A program made the position numbers and the translations under genes. From Candidatus Saganbacteria bacterium (lineage in GTDB: Bacteria > Margulisbacteria > WOR-1 > XYC2-FULL-46-14 > WPAF01), in contig WPAF01000020.1 in NCBI GenBank assembly GCA_009772965.1, positions 1 through 37,343 on the forward strand: a DNA stretch of 37,343 nt, read 5' to 3'. Shown piece after piece: positions 1-7,998 of the stretch. The notes under the pieces are model-generated. The model did not search any database and was not told the DNA's origin. It saw nothing but the letters and a program-made list of their open reading frames with translations. Position 1 is the first letter of the stretch; each line of letters opens with the position of its first letter.

Positions 1-104
1 CATCAACCATATTTATATCACAATCCCTTTCATGAGTCCAGTCCTATTCGATCTTCTTCTTTACTTGGCACTTCAATAACTCTGAATAGTTACTTAAAAA
101 CCAT

Positions 105-132
105 TTGACATCATAATAATATTCTGTATAAT
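105..132 (+). promoter_or_regulatory. Sigma70-type promoter of the 878-residue lipoprotein
   Basis: TTGACA at 105-110 and TATAAT at 127-132 are separated by 16 bases. The hexamers are both perfect matches to the vegetative consensus. The start codon lies 34 bases further on, preceded by a purine-rich AAGGGGG ribosome binding site at about 154-160. The first 100 bases of the window upstream show no gene I can support. Confidence 0.8.
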
Positions 133-166
133 ACAGTCATAATTTTTTATTTGCAAGGGGGAAAAT

Positions 167-2803
167 ATGTGTAAAAAAGTTTTGGTTGGTTTGCTTCTTG
201 TTTCGTTAGTTTCTTTCGTTTCTCTATCAATCTTCGGCTGCGGCAGGGTTAATCCTCAAAGTTCCGGAACCGTCACCCTCACTCCGCTATCCGCCTCTAT
301 TAATTTTTCTGGATTAGCAACTACATCAAACGCTGACCTTGCAAAAATTGGAGTTAACGCATCGGCGGTTGAAACGGTTGAGCAAAAGACTGCCAGGATA
401 AGTTCTTTAATCGCAAAAGGTATTGATGAAAAAAGCATCAGGGCTTTGGATTTGGTATCAATTCCCTCAAGCGGGACTACTGTAAAATTAAACAGAGTAA
501 ATGCGGATGGAACATATACTAAACTTGCAACAGGAGCCATAACCAACGGGGCGTATAGCATTCCTTACAGCTCTACTGCTTACAACACAGCTGAGGCTTA
601 TGTAATAACTGTGGAAAAAAGTGATGCCGCTCTTGGCAAAAAACTTACCACTGAAATGCCGGTTGACTCAACTATAAGCATTTATACGTCAAGTGAAGTC
701 GGAGGTTTAAACTTGACTCCGCAAACATCGCTTTTACTGCAAATCATTAAAGATAAAGTCATTGCAGCCCTGGGGACAAATAAATTAGATCCAGATACTA
801 TAGCAATGATCAAGACATTAGTAATCGAAAAAATAAATACTCTAATTTTAGATGAAGGACTGGATTTTTCAACTGTAATCACCTCAACCGCCACAGAAAA
901 TACTTCGCTTAAAAACGCGGCGGCAAAAGGTTTTGCTGATTCAGTTATCCAACAAGCAATCAAGGCAATTAAATTTAATGCCGCTTTTAATCAAGGAGCA
1001 ACCGATCTCACCGCCGCTAAAAAAATCATTAAAGAAGTTTTTGCCAGCGTAATGGGAAGCGCATCTTCAATACCTGAAGCAATTGTAAATAGTTTTGCAA
1101 CTTCATTTGTTTCTGGAGAAACCAGGACAATTGCACAATTAGTGGCCGCCAGCAACAAATGCGTAACAGACGTTAATCATAAAGCAATAACCAATGTTTT
1201 TACTACAGCTAATGTTGCCGCAAAAATTACTTCTTACATGACAGCAACCTACCAAGCCTCAACTTCAACCACAGGCCCAAGATTTAGCATCAAAGTCCAA
1301 AACGCGGTTGTGCAGGCTGTTTTCCCTGCATCAGTTTGGTTAAACAGGTCAATTGACGACAACACCCCTTTAAATGTTGCGCAGTTAATTCTCATGATTG
1401 AAATTGGAAATAAGATCGCTTTCGAGACTAACCCAACCTATAGTTTCAATCCTCCGCAAGTTGCTCAAGAATTAGGGTTAATGACTGGCATCCCTGATCG
1501 GTATATCATTTTGCACAACGAAATTAGAATTGAAAGTTTTGAAGATTGGCAAAATTTTAGGCCTGATGAACCAACAGATCGCCCAGAGGTTTCAGCAGTT
1601 CTTACAGCTATGGTAGAGGTTGGAAATTTAAAAAATCCCTTAGCCGAATCCTCAGGAATAACAGCAAACCTAGTTTATACAATGAGTAATGGCACAACCT
1701 CAACAGAAGCATTCGAAAAATTGGAAAGAGGATTTGCAGCAAAATCTGTAGGCATCCAATCAAAAAGCATCACAAAAAAAGACATGGGGCCTCCTCCCGG
1801 GATGGTAATGTTCCAGATCAATCCCTGGAGCCAAAGCAACAGCAGGAAAATAACTGATTTTAAAAGAGGCACAACAGCAACAATAAAAGTATACAACAAT
1901 GGAACCCTCTTGGAATCCAAAGATATTTCAATTACATCCGCAGATTTAACCAATGCTACTATTCAATTTTTAACTCCATATAACGCTATTTTTGATCCAA
2001 CAAATTTTAACACAACTATTTTTCAAGTTGGAGCTAAACCTGTTCTTGAGTGGACATTTGCTACTGGATCTTTTTCTGGTTTAACTCCTGCTTATGCGGT
2101 TGAAGTGAGAAAAACAAGAGCTGAGATTGGGCCTGGCGGTACTTTTTATATTGCTGATTTCAGCTCTCCAGCAATTTATTCAAGCTGGAACAAGCAGGAC
2201 TTTCTTGAGGCCGCGCAAAACCAAACAACCTCACTTCCGATTGACCTTAGTAATTCAACCTCATATCCTGAGGGAGTATATGTTGTACAAGGCGCGGTGG
2301 TTGGCTTGGATTCCGGCGGATGGCCAGTAATTTCAGGACCCTGGAGAAGCACCTTGTTTAAAATCGGTACAGCTGTAAGTGTCGCGGCAAAATCTGCAAG
2401 TTTTGAAGGTACGGTAACCCACCCAACTTCCCCTCAAGCTGTAAAGACTGTAACAGTTGGATTATTCAAAATGGATCAAAACACCAATTTCTTCAGCGGA
2501 AATATTGAACCCGTTGGAAGCGTTATTACTTTGGCTCCGGGAGTAACAACATACTGCATGACAATAAGCTATGGCACTATCGCAACAAAAGGAATGGGCG
2601 GATATGATCCAATCGCTTGGGAAGATGACGGCGACGGAAAAATAAACGGCGCGGCGGGCGAGAGGCCTGTATTCCCAATCAAGCACCTTGAATACCATGG
2701 CGGAGCATTAAATGTTATGGATCAAAACTTTACTCCACTAGGACCTGTTAGCGGAAGCCGCACGGGATTCAACATCGATATGAGCCAGCAATTCTGGAAA
2801 TGA
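167..2803 (+). CDS. Large predicted lipoprotein, function unknown
   Basis: The 878-residue product begins with a hydrophobic signal peptide that ends in a lipobox (IFGC, Cys25), so it should be lipid-anchored by Lgt and LspA. A Gly/Ser/Thr-rich linker follows. Residues of about 80-150 read like a small beta-sandwich of the carboxypeptidase-regulatory type (a guess from the alternating Gly/Thr pattern). A long helical stretch comes next, then a beta-rich C-terminal half. Near the C-terminus there is an Asp-rich DDGDGKING loop resembling a calcium-binding loop. The gene has its own promoter and a strong terminator, so it is probably monocistronic. Its lipobox style resembles the other four lipoproteins in the window. 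I do not recognise a specific family. Confidence 0.85.
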   Translation: MCKKVLVGLLLVSLVSFVSLSIFGCGRVNPQSSGTVTLTPLSASINFSGLATTSNADLAKIGVNASAVETVEQKTARISSLIAKGIDEKSIRALDLVSIPSSGTTVKLNRVNADGTYTKLATGAITNGAYSIPYSSTAYNTAEAYVITVEKSDAALGKKLTTEMPVDSTISIYTSSEVGGLNLTPQTSLLLQIIKDKVIAALGTNKLDPDTIAMIKTLVIEKINTLILDEGLDFSTVITSTATENTSLKNAAAKGFADSVIQQAIKAIKFNAAFNQGATDLTAAKKIIKEVFASVMGSASSIPEAIVNSFATSFVSGETRTIAQLVAASNKCVTDVNHKAITNVFTTANVAAKITSYMTATYQASTSTTGPRFSIKVQNAVVQAVFPASVWLNRSIDDNTPLNVAQLILMIEIGNKIAFETNPTYSFNPPQVAQELGLMTGIPDRYIILHNEIRIESFEDWQNFRPDEPTDRPEVSAVLTAMVEVGNLKNPLAESSGITANLVYTMSNGTTSTEAFEKLERGFAAKSVGIQSKSITKKDMGPPPGMVMFQINPWSQSNSRKITDFKRGTTATIKVYNNGTLLESKDISITSADLTNATIQFLTPYNAIFDPTNFNTTIFQVGAKPVLEWTFATGSFSGLTPAYAVEVRKTRAEIGPGGTFYIADFSSPAIYSSWNKQDFLEAAQNQTTSLPIDLSNSTSYPEGVYVVQGAVVGLDSGGWPVISGPWRSTLFKIGTAVSVAAKSASFEGTVTHPTSPQAVKTVTVGLFKMDQNTNFFSGNIEPVGSVITLAPGVTTYCMTISYGTIATKGMGGYDPIAWEDDGDGKINGAAGERPVFPIKHLEYHGGALNVMDQNFTPLGPVSGSRTGFNIDMSQQFWK

Positions 2804-2826
2804 TTTTCTAGAACACCTCAAAAGTT

Positions 2827-2858
2827 AAGGGGATGGAATTTCTTCCATCCCCTTTTTA
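2827..2858 (+). terminator. Rho-independent terminator
   Basis: A perfect 12-bp stem (AAGGGGATGGAA at 2827-2838, complement at 2843-2854) with a 4-base TTTC loop runs into a T tract. It lies 24 bases after the lipoprotein stop codon. Confidence 0.9.
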
Positions 2859-2867
2859 GTTTGCTCT

Positions 2868-2894
2868 CCGCGTAGCCACCCCTTTAGGGGTGGC
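2868..2894. repeat. Outer inverted repeat, left copy, containing an 8-bp-arm palindrome
   Basis: The palindrome GCCACCCCTTTAGGGGTGGC spans 2875-2894. The 25 bases at 2868-2892 match the reverse complement of 3609-3633 at 21 of 25 positions by eye. With that partner it brackets the transposase gene and its inner hairpins. It may be one terminal copy of a dispersed palindromic repeat. Confidence 0.6.
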
Positions 2895-2960
2895 GCCAAT
2901 AGGAACTGTTGCAGAACTAAAATCATATCTACAAATGGCATTATTATAGACAAAACCAAT

Positions 2961-2987
2961 GTAGGGCAATGGCTTGTCCATTGCCGC
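2961..2987. repeat. REP-like hairpin, left of the RAYT gene
   Basis: GGCAATGG (2965-2972) and CCATTGCC (2978-2985) form an 8-bp stem with a 5-base loop, preceded by GTAG. The same GTAG-headed hairpin occurs in opposite orientation at 3497-3522. REP sequences recognised by RAYT proteins typically carry such a short conserved tetranucleotide at the foot of a hairpin. Confidence 0.75.
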
Positions 2988-2997
2988 AAACGAAAAG

Positions 2998-3468
2998 CTA
3001 CACCCAACTATCAACTAATCCGAGAAATTTATAATCTTGCCATTTTGATACAATTCCTTTTCTAACAGGATTGTCTAATGTGTACTGGCCAATAGTTTTC
3101 AGATCTTCTTCCCTTCTTATAATACGATCGTAAAATCGTCTTTGCCATAACGTACCAGAAATATCAAAATCCCAGGCCCTCCTGGCAGTTTTACTCTTAA
3201 AGGCACCAATAAACTGAGATACAGATATCTCCTGTGTTGAAGGAGCTAATAACAGATGTAGATGATTTGGCACTAAACAATAAACAAAAATTTTAAATCC
3301 GGTCTTTTCCTTTTCTTCTAACAAACATTCAATAATTAGTTGATTTAGCCTTTCATTAGTAAAAAGACACTCCTTATCTTTAGCACAAATCGTTATAAAA
3401 TATGGTTTTGGAGTAGTATAATCGAATTCCTTTAATCTAATTATCTTGCGCTTTGGCTTAGCTTCCAT
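2998..3468 (-). CDS. REP-associated tyrosine transposase (RAYT, Y1/IS200-like)
   Basis: This 156-residue protein belongs to the Y1 HUH transposase superfamily, which nicks single-stranded DNA hairpins through a catalytic tyrosine. The metal-binding HUH motif is visible as PNHLHLLL (His69, His71). The likely nucleophile is Tyr129 in IGQYTLDNPV, and the family motif WQRRFYDRIIR precedes it. The length is typical of stand-alone RAYTs. The gene is flanked by inverted REP-like hairpins at 2961-2987 and 3497-3522, the arrangement expected of a RAYT with its substrates. I see no good Shine-Dalgarno sequence, so expression may be low. Mobilisation of REP elements is inferred from the family. Confidence 0.9.
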   Translation of the reverse strand: MEAKPKRKIIRLKEFDYTTPKPYFITICAKDKECLFTNERLNQLIIECLLEEKEKTGFKIFVYCLVPNHLHLLLAPSTQEISVSQFIGAFKSKTARRAWDFDISGTLWQRRFYDRIIRREEDLKTIGQYTLDNPVRKGIVSKWQDYKFLGLVDSWV

Positions 3469-3496
3469 ATTAAGATGATATCACCATTAAAATTAA

Positions 3497-3522
3497 CGGC
3501 AAGGGATAAACCCTTGCCCTAC
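3497..3522. repeat. REP-like hairpin, right of the RAYT gene
   Basis: GGCAAGGG (3498-3505) and CCCTTGCC (3511-3518) form an 8-bp stem with a 5-base loop followed by CTAC. In reverse complement it reads GTAGGGCAAGGG, matching the left hairpin at 2961-2987 apart from compensating stem changes. Confidence 0.75.
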
Positions 3523-3608
3523 ATATCTTCGGAGTATTTCATCTTTGTGTATAACTTGGTGCTGCATGCAAAAGATCGCCTCTTAGGCAATGCTTCTAAA
3601 TATTCCTC

Positions 3609-3633
3609 TACCCCTAAAGGCGCTGCTACGCGG
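3609..3633. repeat. Outer inverted repeat, right copy
   Basis: The reverse complement of this segment starts CCGCGTAGC and ends CCTTTAGGGGTA, matching 2868-2892 except at four positions. The palindrome is less perfect than in the left copy. It ends 7 bases before the stop codon of the neighbouring lipoprotein gene. The stretch between 3523 and 3608 shows no gene. Confidence 0.55.
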
Positions 3634-3639
3634 TATAGT

Positions 3640-4596
3640 TCATTTAAACTTTGCCGTCGATACAAACTTGATTGCGCAATATAGCTGGGAATTTCCCCAT
3701 CTTGATACATTTTGCTTCATGTCAAATTTCTGTATCAGTTGCGCATCAGTTAGGGCATCAAAAGACTCACCAGATGCAACATTTGTAAACACCACCGAAT
3801 TTAATACTTCAAAGTCAACAGTAAAGCTTAGCTCCTTGTCTTCTACATTGCTTTTTGAAAGTGTAATATAGTTTTGTGTGGTACCATCAGAATCCGTGCA
3901 ATTTCTCAATTGAGCGCCAAGCATGTAGTAATGCATATTCGGCCGAACACTATCAGTAAAATCCCTGACAAAAGCGTTTACGCTGGGGTTCGAAGGCCTG
4001 GTGGATGTTTCTGCAACAAATGCTCCGGCAGTAAGGTCATACCAATAATATTTGCTAGCCGCTTCTCCGCTGGGGCTATACATCAGTTTGTCTCCCCTTA
4101 CATAAGTTCCAGTGTCGCCGTAGACAAAACGGATTTTTTTTGCTGAGGTTCCCTGTAAAAACTCAACATCAAAATAGCCAAATAATAATATTATTTGCTC
4201 CGACCTGCCTCCTTTATAGCCGGGCTTTAACCCAATGACATCCGTATGCAGGTTTGTTGTGGTTGAAAGGTCGAAGTCATAAAGCGTTGAATTAGCCGGG
4301 GCAATATCCGGCCGACCCGCTCCAAAGGGCACAATCCCTTCATCCTCAGCTCCATTGACCGGCAAAACTACGGATAAAACTTTTCCGCTTATTTTGGTGG
4401 GTGTAATTAACCAATTGCCAGCCTCAGGAGATCCTTTAAGGGTAATCCCGCTCGCGCGCAAAACTGAAGCGGCAATAAGCGAGGTGCTTTTTAAATTTGT
4501 GTCAGATCCCGCTAAATAATTTTTTATACTTGCACAGCCGATAAAAGCCGCTATAACAATTGCAAACAAAATTAAAAATACAAATAATTTTTTCAT
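3640..4596 (-). CDS. Predicted lipoprotein, function unknown
   Basis: The 318-residue product has a signal peptide ending in a lipobox (FIGC, Cys21) and then a beta-rich body with many aromatic and Asp/Gly-rich turns. I do not recognise a family. A strong AAGGAGG ribosome binding site precedes the start. It lies 9 bases downstream of the outer-membrane protein gene at 4606-5214, so the two are almost certainly co-transcribed. They may work as a barrel plus its lipid-anchored partner, which is inference. Its 3' end abuts the RAYT/repeat cluster, but the reading frame shows no disruption. Confidence 0.85.
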   Translation of the reverse strand: MKKLFVFLILFAIVIAAFIGCASIKNYLAGSDTNLKSTSLIAASVLRASGITLKGSPEAGNWLITPTKISGKVLSVVLPVNGAEDEGIVPFGAGRPDIAPANSTLYDFDLSTTTNLHTDVIGLKPGYKGGRSEQIILLFGYFDVEFLQGTSAKKIRFVYGDTGTYVRGDKLMYSPSGEAASKYYWYDLTAGAFVAETSTRPSNPSVNAFVRDFTDSVRPNMHYYMLGAQLRNCTDSDGTTQNYITLSKSNVEDKELSFTVDFEVLNSVVFTNVASGESFDALTDAQLIQKFDMKQNVSRWGNSQLYCAIKFVSTAKFK

Positions 4597-4605
4597 ACAG
4601 CCTCC

Positions 4606-5214
4606 TTATATGCCAACTCTGGCACCGGCATTTATATTAAAGTTAAATTTCCCGCCGGAAGAACCGTCATTCGCAAAACCAACCATTGACCCTTCAATTC
4701 TTAATCCAACATACAATTCCGTATTCATTAAAAACCCAGGGGTATAATAAATTGCCGGTTCTGCATTAATTTCTATTCCATCCCTAAAAATGATGCCGTT
4801 TATCAAAAGCGCAGCAGCAAGCTCTTTAAGAATATTTATTGAAACAATCCCACCCACATCGCCAGCCAAACCAAGGCCGACGCTGGGCGCATAATAAAGC
4901 GCCATTCCCCCCAAGCCAGTCAAACTGGCAGGTCCAAATTCGAGAAGCTTATATTTGGCGTTCAACCTGATTTTGGTAATATTATTTGTCAGCAGGTAAA
5001 AGCTTTTATACGAAGTATATGATGCTTCAAGCATTAACCTGTCATTTTGCTTGTGGTTGTACACAAGACCGGATGAAATACTGGAAAAATCGGTTGGCAC
5101 GAGCAAAAAATAACTTAATGTCCTGGGAGATTTCAGCAAACCAATGTCAGAATACGCAAAAACCGGACAAGAAAATAATGCCGCAAACAACATGAACACA
5201 ATTACTATTCGCAT
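4606..5214 (-). CDS. Small predicted outer-membrane beta-barrel protein
   Basis: The 202-residue product has a cleavable signal peptide (cleavage probably after VFA, about residue 20). The rest alternates hydrophobic and polar residues in short stretches separated by Gly/Asn turns, as in an eight- to ten-stranded outer-membrane barrel. It ends in AGARVGI, a plausible last strand. A near-perfect AGGAGG lies upstream of the ATG. It is the first gene of a two-gene unit with the lipoprotein at 3640-4596. A similar-sized barrel gene, broken by a frameshift, lies at 19612-20206. The barrel fold is inferred from pattern, not from recognised homology. Confidence 0.75.
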   Translation of the reverse strand: MRIVIVFMLFAALFSCPVFAYSDIGLLKSPRTLSYFLLVPTDFSSISSGLVYNHKQNDRLMLEASYTSYKSFYLLTNNITKIRLNAKYKLLEFGPASLTGLGGMALYYAPSVGLGLAGDVGGIVSINILKELAAALLINGIIFRDGIEINAEPAIYYTPGFLMNTELYVGLRIEGSMVGFANDGSSGGKFNFNINAGARVGI

Positions 5215-5250
5215 TTAATCCTCCTAATCGTTTTACCCATTTGCGCATAT

Positions 5251-5277
5251 TCTATATAAACCGCGTCACTAAGTCAA
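5251..5277 (-). promoter_or_regulatory. Possible promoter of the barrel/lipoprotein unit
   Basis: On the minus strand TTGACT (5272-5277) and TATAGA (5251-5256) are 15 bases apart, shorter than ideal. No better candidate is visible before the gene at 5214. The remaining intergenic stretch to 5355 shows nothing further. Confidence 0.35.
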
Positions 5278-5355
5278 TCAGAAAAAAGAATCTAGTAAAA
5301 CCTGGTCGCGGTAAAAAGCGGGCGAAAAAAGTTGCGGAAAGATATACCTCAAATT

Positions 5356-6297
5356 TTATCTTTTTCTCAAACGTTTTTCTAGATAATCTTTCAAGGCCTT
5401 TTCTGTTGTGATCCAGTTCCTGCCTTTTTTGTACGCATCCAGCTTCCCTTGCCGAGCCAGTAAATTCAGATATTTAGCGGAAAAACGAGTTTTCTTAGCT
5501 AGCTGTGATAGGCTCAACTCTGATCCAGCTTTAACATTTTTTGTTTTCAAAACCTTTAGATATATGTCTAAGGAACGCTCAACAGCTTGGGCAAGAAAAC
5601 GCACTAATGGAACAAAATTGTTTTTGTCTGCTTCCGCCAGAACTCGATAATATTTCTTTCTATCATTCTTCGAAATAACGGCAAGAGGATATCCTTTGCC
5701 CATCAACAATAAGTTCATGGCTAATCTGGCTGTTCGGCCATTGCCGTCAAAAAAGGGATGAACAAAAACCAGCTTATGATGAAAAATTGCCGCCAGCTCG
5801 ATTGGATGTAATTTGTTTATATTCTGTTTGAACCAAACAATCAAATCATGCATCTTGCCATGAATCTCAATAGCTTCTGGAGGAGCATGCTTTGCCCCGC
5901 CAATAATCACATTGCCATCACGATATTTTCCAGCCCATTCCCTATCGGTATCCATTACCACTAATTGGTGCAAATGGCGTATCAGCAACTCGGAAATCGT
6001 GTGTTTTTTATCTTTTTCAACCAACTCATACAAATATTGCAACGCAGCATAGTGATCCTTGGCTTCAAGATGATCCTTGAGAGGTTTTCCCTTAATGGTT
6101 ATGCCTTCATTAATGACCAGAAAGGTCTCTTTCATAGTCAGGCTATTCCCCTCAATTCCATTTGAGTTATAAGTCATCTCAATTTGGAATTGTTCCTTTA
6201 GCTTTCTTACCTGAGCAGCGGGCAATGGCCGCAGCCTATTCAATATCTTCAGTTTCTGCTCTATCCTGCTTATTACTTCTTTTTTTAAGTATTCCAT
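5356..6297 (-). CDS. Fic family AMP-transferase with DNA-binding C-terminus
   Basis: Fic proteins transfer AMP (or related groups) from a nucleotide to protein hydroxyls. The complete active-site motif HPFFDGNGRTAR is at residues 180-191. The self-inhibitory motif S/T-x3-E-G/N is present N-terminally (Ser45, Glu49, Gly50), marking a class II enzyme that needs no separate antitoxin. The last 60 residues look like an excisionase/MerR-type helix-turn-helix (LSQLAKKTRFSAKYLNLLAR, then a GKLDAYKKG wing). I chose the ATG at 6297 because AGAGGA precedes it. A TTG at 6327 would add ten residues and sits 7 bases after the -10 box, so a leaderless start there is possible. A palindrome overlaps its promoter. 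Confidence 0.9.
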   Translation of the reverse strand: MEYLKKEVISRIEQKLKILNRLRPLPAAQVRKLKEQFQIEMTYNSNGIEGNSLTMKETFLVINEGITIKGKPLKDHLEAKDHYAALQYLYELVEKDKKHTISELLIRHLHQLVVMDTDREWAGKYRDGNVIIGGAKHAPPEAIEIHGKMHDLIVWFKQNINKLHPIELAAIFHHKLVFVHPFFDGNGRTARLAMNLLLMGKGYPLAVISKNDRKKYYRVLAEADKNNFVPLVRFLAQAVERSLDIYLKVLKTKNVKAGSELSLSQLAKKTRFSAKYLNLLARQGKLDAYKKGRNWITTEKALKDYLEKRLRKR

Positions 6298-6309
6298 TAT
6301 TTTATCCTC

Positions 6310-6348
6310 TAATATGGTATAGGACAATTTTGGGATTATACCATATTA
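6310..6348. promoter_or_regulatory. Perfect 12-bp inverted repeat, candidate operator of the Fic gene
   Basis: TAATATGGTATA at 6310-6321 is the exact reverse complement of TATACCATATTA at 6337-6348, with 15 bases between. One arm covers the -10 box and the other abuts the ribosome binding site. It could be an operator for the helix-turn-helix at the end of the Fic protein, or an RNA hairpin; both readings are inference. Confidence 0.6.
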
Positions 6349-6362
6349 ACCCATGTTGTCAA
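6335..6362 (-). promoter_or_regulatory. Promoter of the Fic gene
   Basis: On the minus strand a perfect TTGACA (6357-6362) and a perfect TATAAT (6335-6340) are 16 bases apart, and the -10 is extended by TGG immediately upstream. Confidence 0.85.
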
Positions 6363-6420
6363 ACACGAGCCTTTCAGGTTGTAATAAAATCTTTATGCTG
6401 TAATATTAAAGAAAGGTTAT

Positions 6421-7407
6421 ATGCTTAAAATTGGCTCAAAGAAAATCAATACAAATATTTTTTTGGCTCCCTTATCCGGATGCGCGGATTTATCGTTCCG
6501 GCTAATCGCGCGGGAGCATGGAGCTGAATTCTGTTTTTATGAAATGTTTGATTCTAACTCCCTGGCTCGCAACTCCGGCACAAAATTTAAAGATATGATA
6601 CAAAAGCACCCCAAAGACCTGCCGATCGCGGCGCAAATACTGGGATCCGATTCGGAAATCATGTTAAAAGGGGCAAAAACACTTCTCGAATTAAATAATC
6701 ATATTTCTTTTTTGGATATCAATGCCGCCTGCCCAATAAGAAAAGTGATCAAGAAAAAATCCGGCGCCTATTTATTAAAAGAACCCGAATTACTTTATCG
6801 CATAATTGATAAATTATCCTCTACCCTTCCATTGCCCATTACTGTAAAAATGCGCGTGGGTTATCAAATTATAGACATTAAAAATATTATTGATATAGCT
6901 AAAAATTGCGAGCAAAACGGAGCAAAAGCCTTGTTTGTACATGGAAGGACAAAATCCCAGCTATATTCCGGCAAAGTTGATTATAATTCAATTAAAGCAA
7001 TCAAAGATAATGTGAAAATACCGGTTATCGCCTCAGGAAATATTTTTTCGCCCCAACAGGCAAAACAAACAATTGAAGCAACAGGCTGCAATGGCGTTAT
7101 AGTCGCGCGCGGAGCTTTTGGCAATCCCTGGATATTTAATCAAATCAAATGTTTGCTGGAAAAAGGAATTATACTGCCCGACCCAACTTTGAAAGAAAAA
7201 TTAGCTGTATTAATAAAACATCTCCAATATTTAGAAAAATATAAAATGCTTGCGCCCAAAAACAGGATTGGCTTTGCGCGTAAAGTTGCAATCTGGTATT
7301 TTAAAAACTTCAAAAACGCCGCTGTTTTAAGAGGGGGTGTTGGGAAAATACAAAGTTTTGAGGAATTATATAAGCTAATAGACTCTTTACTTCTTCTTCC
7401 TGACTGA
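6421..7407 (+). CDS. dus: tRNA-dihydrouridine synthase (DusB-like)
   Basis: The 328-residue enzyme reduces specific uridines in tRNA to dihydrouridine using FMN and NADPH. The N-terminal FMN-barrel motif reads LAPLSGCADLSFR, and the catalytic Cys is Cys104 in NAACPIRKV (consensus NxGCPxxKV). Further Dus signatures are VKMRVGY, FVHGRT, VIASGNI and the phosphate-binding segment GVIVARGAFGNPW. AAAGG lies 5 to 6 bases before the ATG. The gene is alone on the plus strand, and its last 21 bases overlap the 3' end of the convergent flavin reductase gene. The Dus family is clear, while the DusB subgroup is only the likeliest. Confidence 0.93.
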   Translation: MLKIGSKKINTNIFLAPLSGCADLSFRLIAREHGAEFCFYEMFDSNSLARNSGTKFKDMIQKHPKDLPIAAQILGSDSEIMLKGAKTLLELNNHISFLDINAACPIRKVIKKKSGAYLLKEPELLYRIIDKLSSTLPLPITVKMRVGYQIIDIKNIIDIAKNCEQNGAKALFVHGRTKSQLYSGKVDYNSIKAIKDNVKIPVIASGNIFSPQQAKQTIEATGCNGVIVARGAFGNPWIFNQIKCLLEKGIILPDPTLKEKLAVLIKHLQYLEKYKMLAPKNRIGFARKVAIWYFKNFKNAAVLRGGVGKIQSFEELYKLIDSLLLLPD

Positions 7408-7953
7408 AAAACCAAAATGGCCAAGCTCCCTGCCCAGCAAATAATATTTGCCGTGTGAATAGCAGATCGGCTCAGAATCCTGCAAATTAAACGCCCCTTT
7501 TTTGTTGATATAACGCTTGTCGGCATGGATGCAAAGGACTTTTGCGATAAACATATCATGAGATCCAAGATGTTTGCATTCTGTCACTTTGCATTCAATA
7601 TTGACAGGGCTTTCACCAATCAAGGGAGCTGAAACATGTTTGCCTTTTACTGCCGACAACTTCAGTTTTGCAAATTTATTTACTTCTCTTCCCGATTTTA
7701 CCCCGCAGAAATCAGCCGCAAAGACCAGTTTTTTAGTTGTAAGATTTATGACAAACTCCCCCGTCCGCTTGATGATATCATAGGAATGTCGTGTCGGACG
7801 GATGGAAATGCTTGCCATTGCCGGCTCGGAACAAATGGTTCCAGCCCAAGCAATGGTAATGATATTATAATTTTCCGATTTGTCGCCGCAGGAAACCATA
7901 ATTGCCGGAACAGGATAAAGCATTGTTCCGGGCTTCCAAATTACTTTTGCCAT
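7387..7953 (-). CDS. Flavin reductase family protein (flavoredoxin-like)
   Basis: The product of about 188 residues belongs to the FMN-binding split-barrel family. It shows the typical opening WKPGTMLYPVPAIMVSCGD, the core NIITIAWAGTICSEP, and the segment RHSYDIIKRTGEFVINL. These proteins reduce or bind FMN for partner oxidoreductases, with the partner here unknown. I start it at the ATG at 7953 rather than the in-frame TTG at 7983. TAGAAT at 7961-7966 sits 7 bases upstream and no Shine-Dalgarno is visible, suggesting a leaderless mRNA. It overlaps the dus 3' end by 21 bases. Confidence 0.88.
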   Translation of the reverse strand: MAKVIWKPGTMLYPVPAIMVSCGDKSENYNIITIAWAGTICSEPAMASISIRPTRHSYDIIKRTGEFVINLTTKKLVFAADFCGVKSGREVNKFAKLKLSAVKGKHVSAPLIGESPVNIECKVTECKHLGSHDMFIAKVLCIHADKRYINKKGAFNLQDSEPICYSHGKYYLLGRELGHFGFSVRKKK

Positions 7954-7998
7954 AAGGTGAATTCTATCATGGGACTGTCGCAAAATGAAACCTTTGCC

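Noticed and set aside
5356-6297. Fic toxin with a separate antitoxin gene
   Set aside because: No small antitoxin ORF flanks it, and the inhibitory motif is inside the protein, so a two-gene module is not supported.
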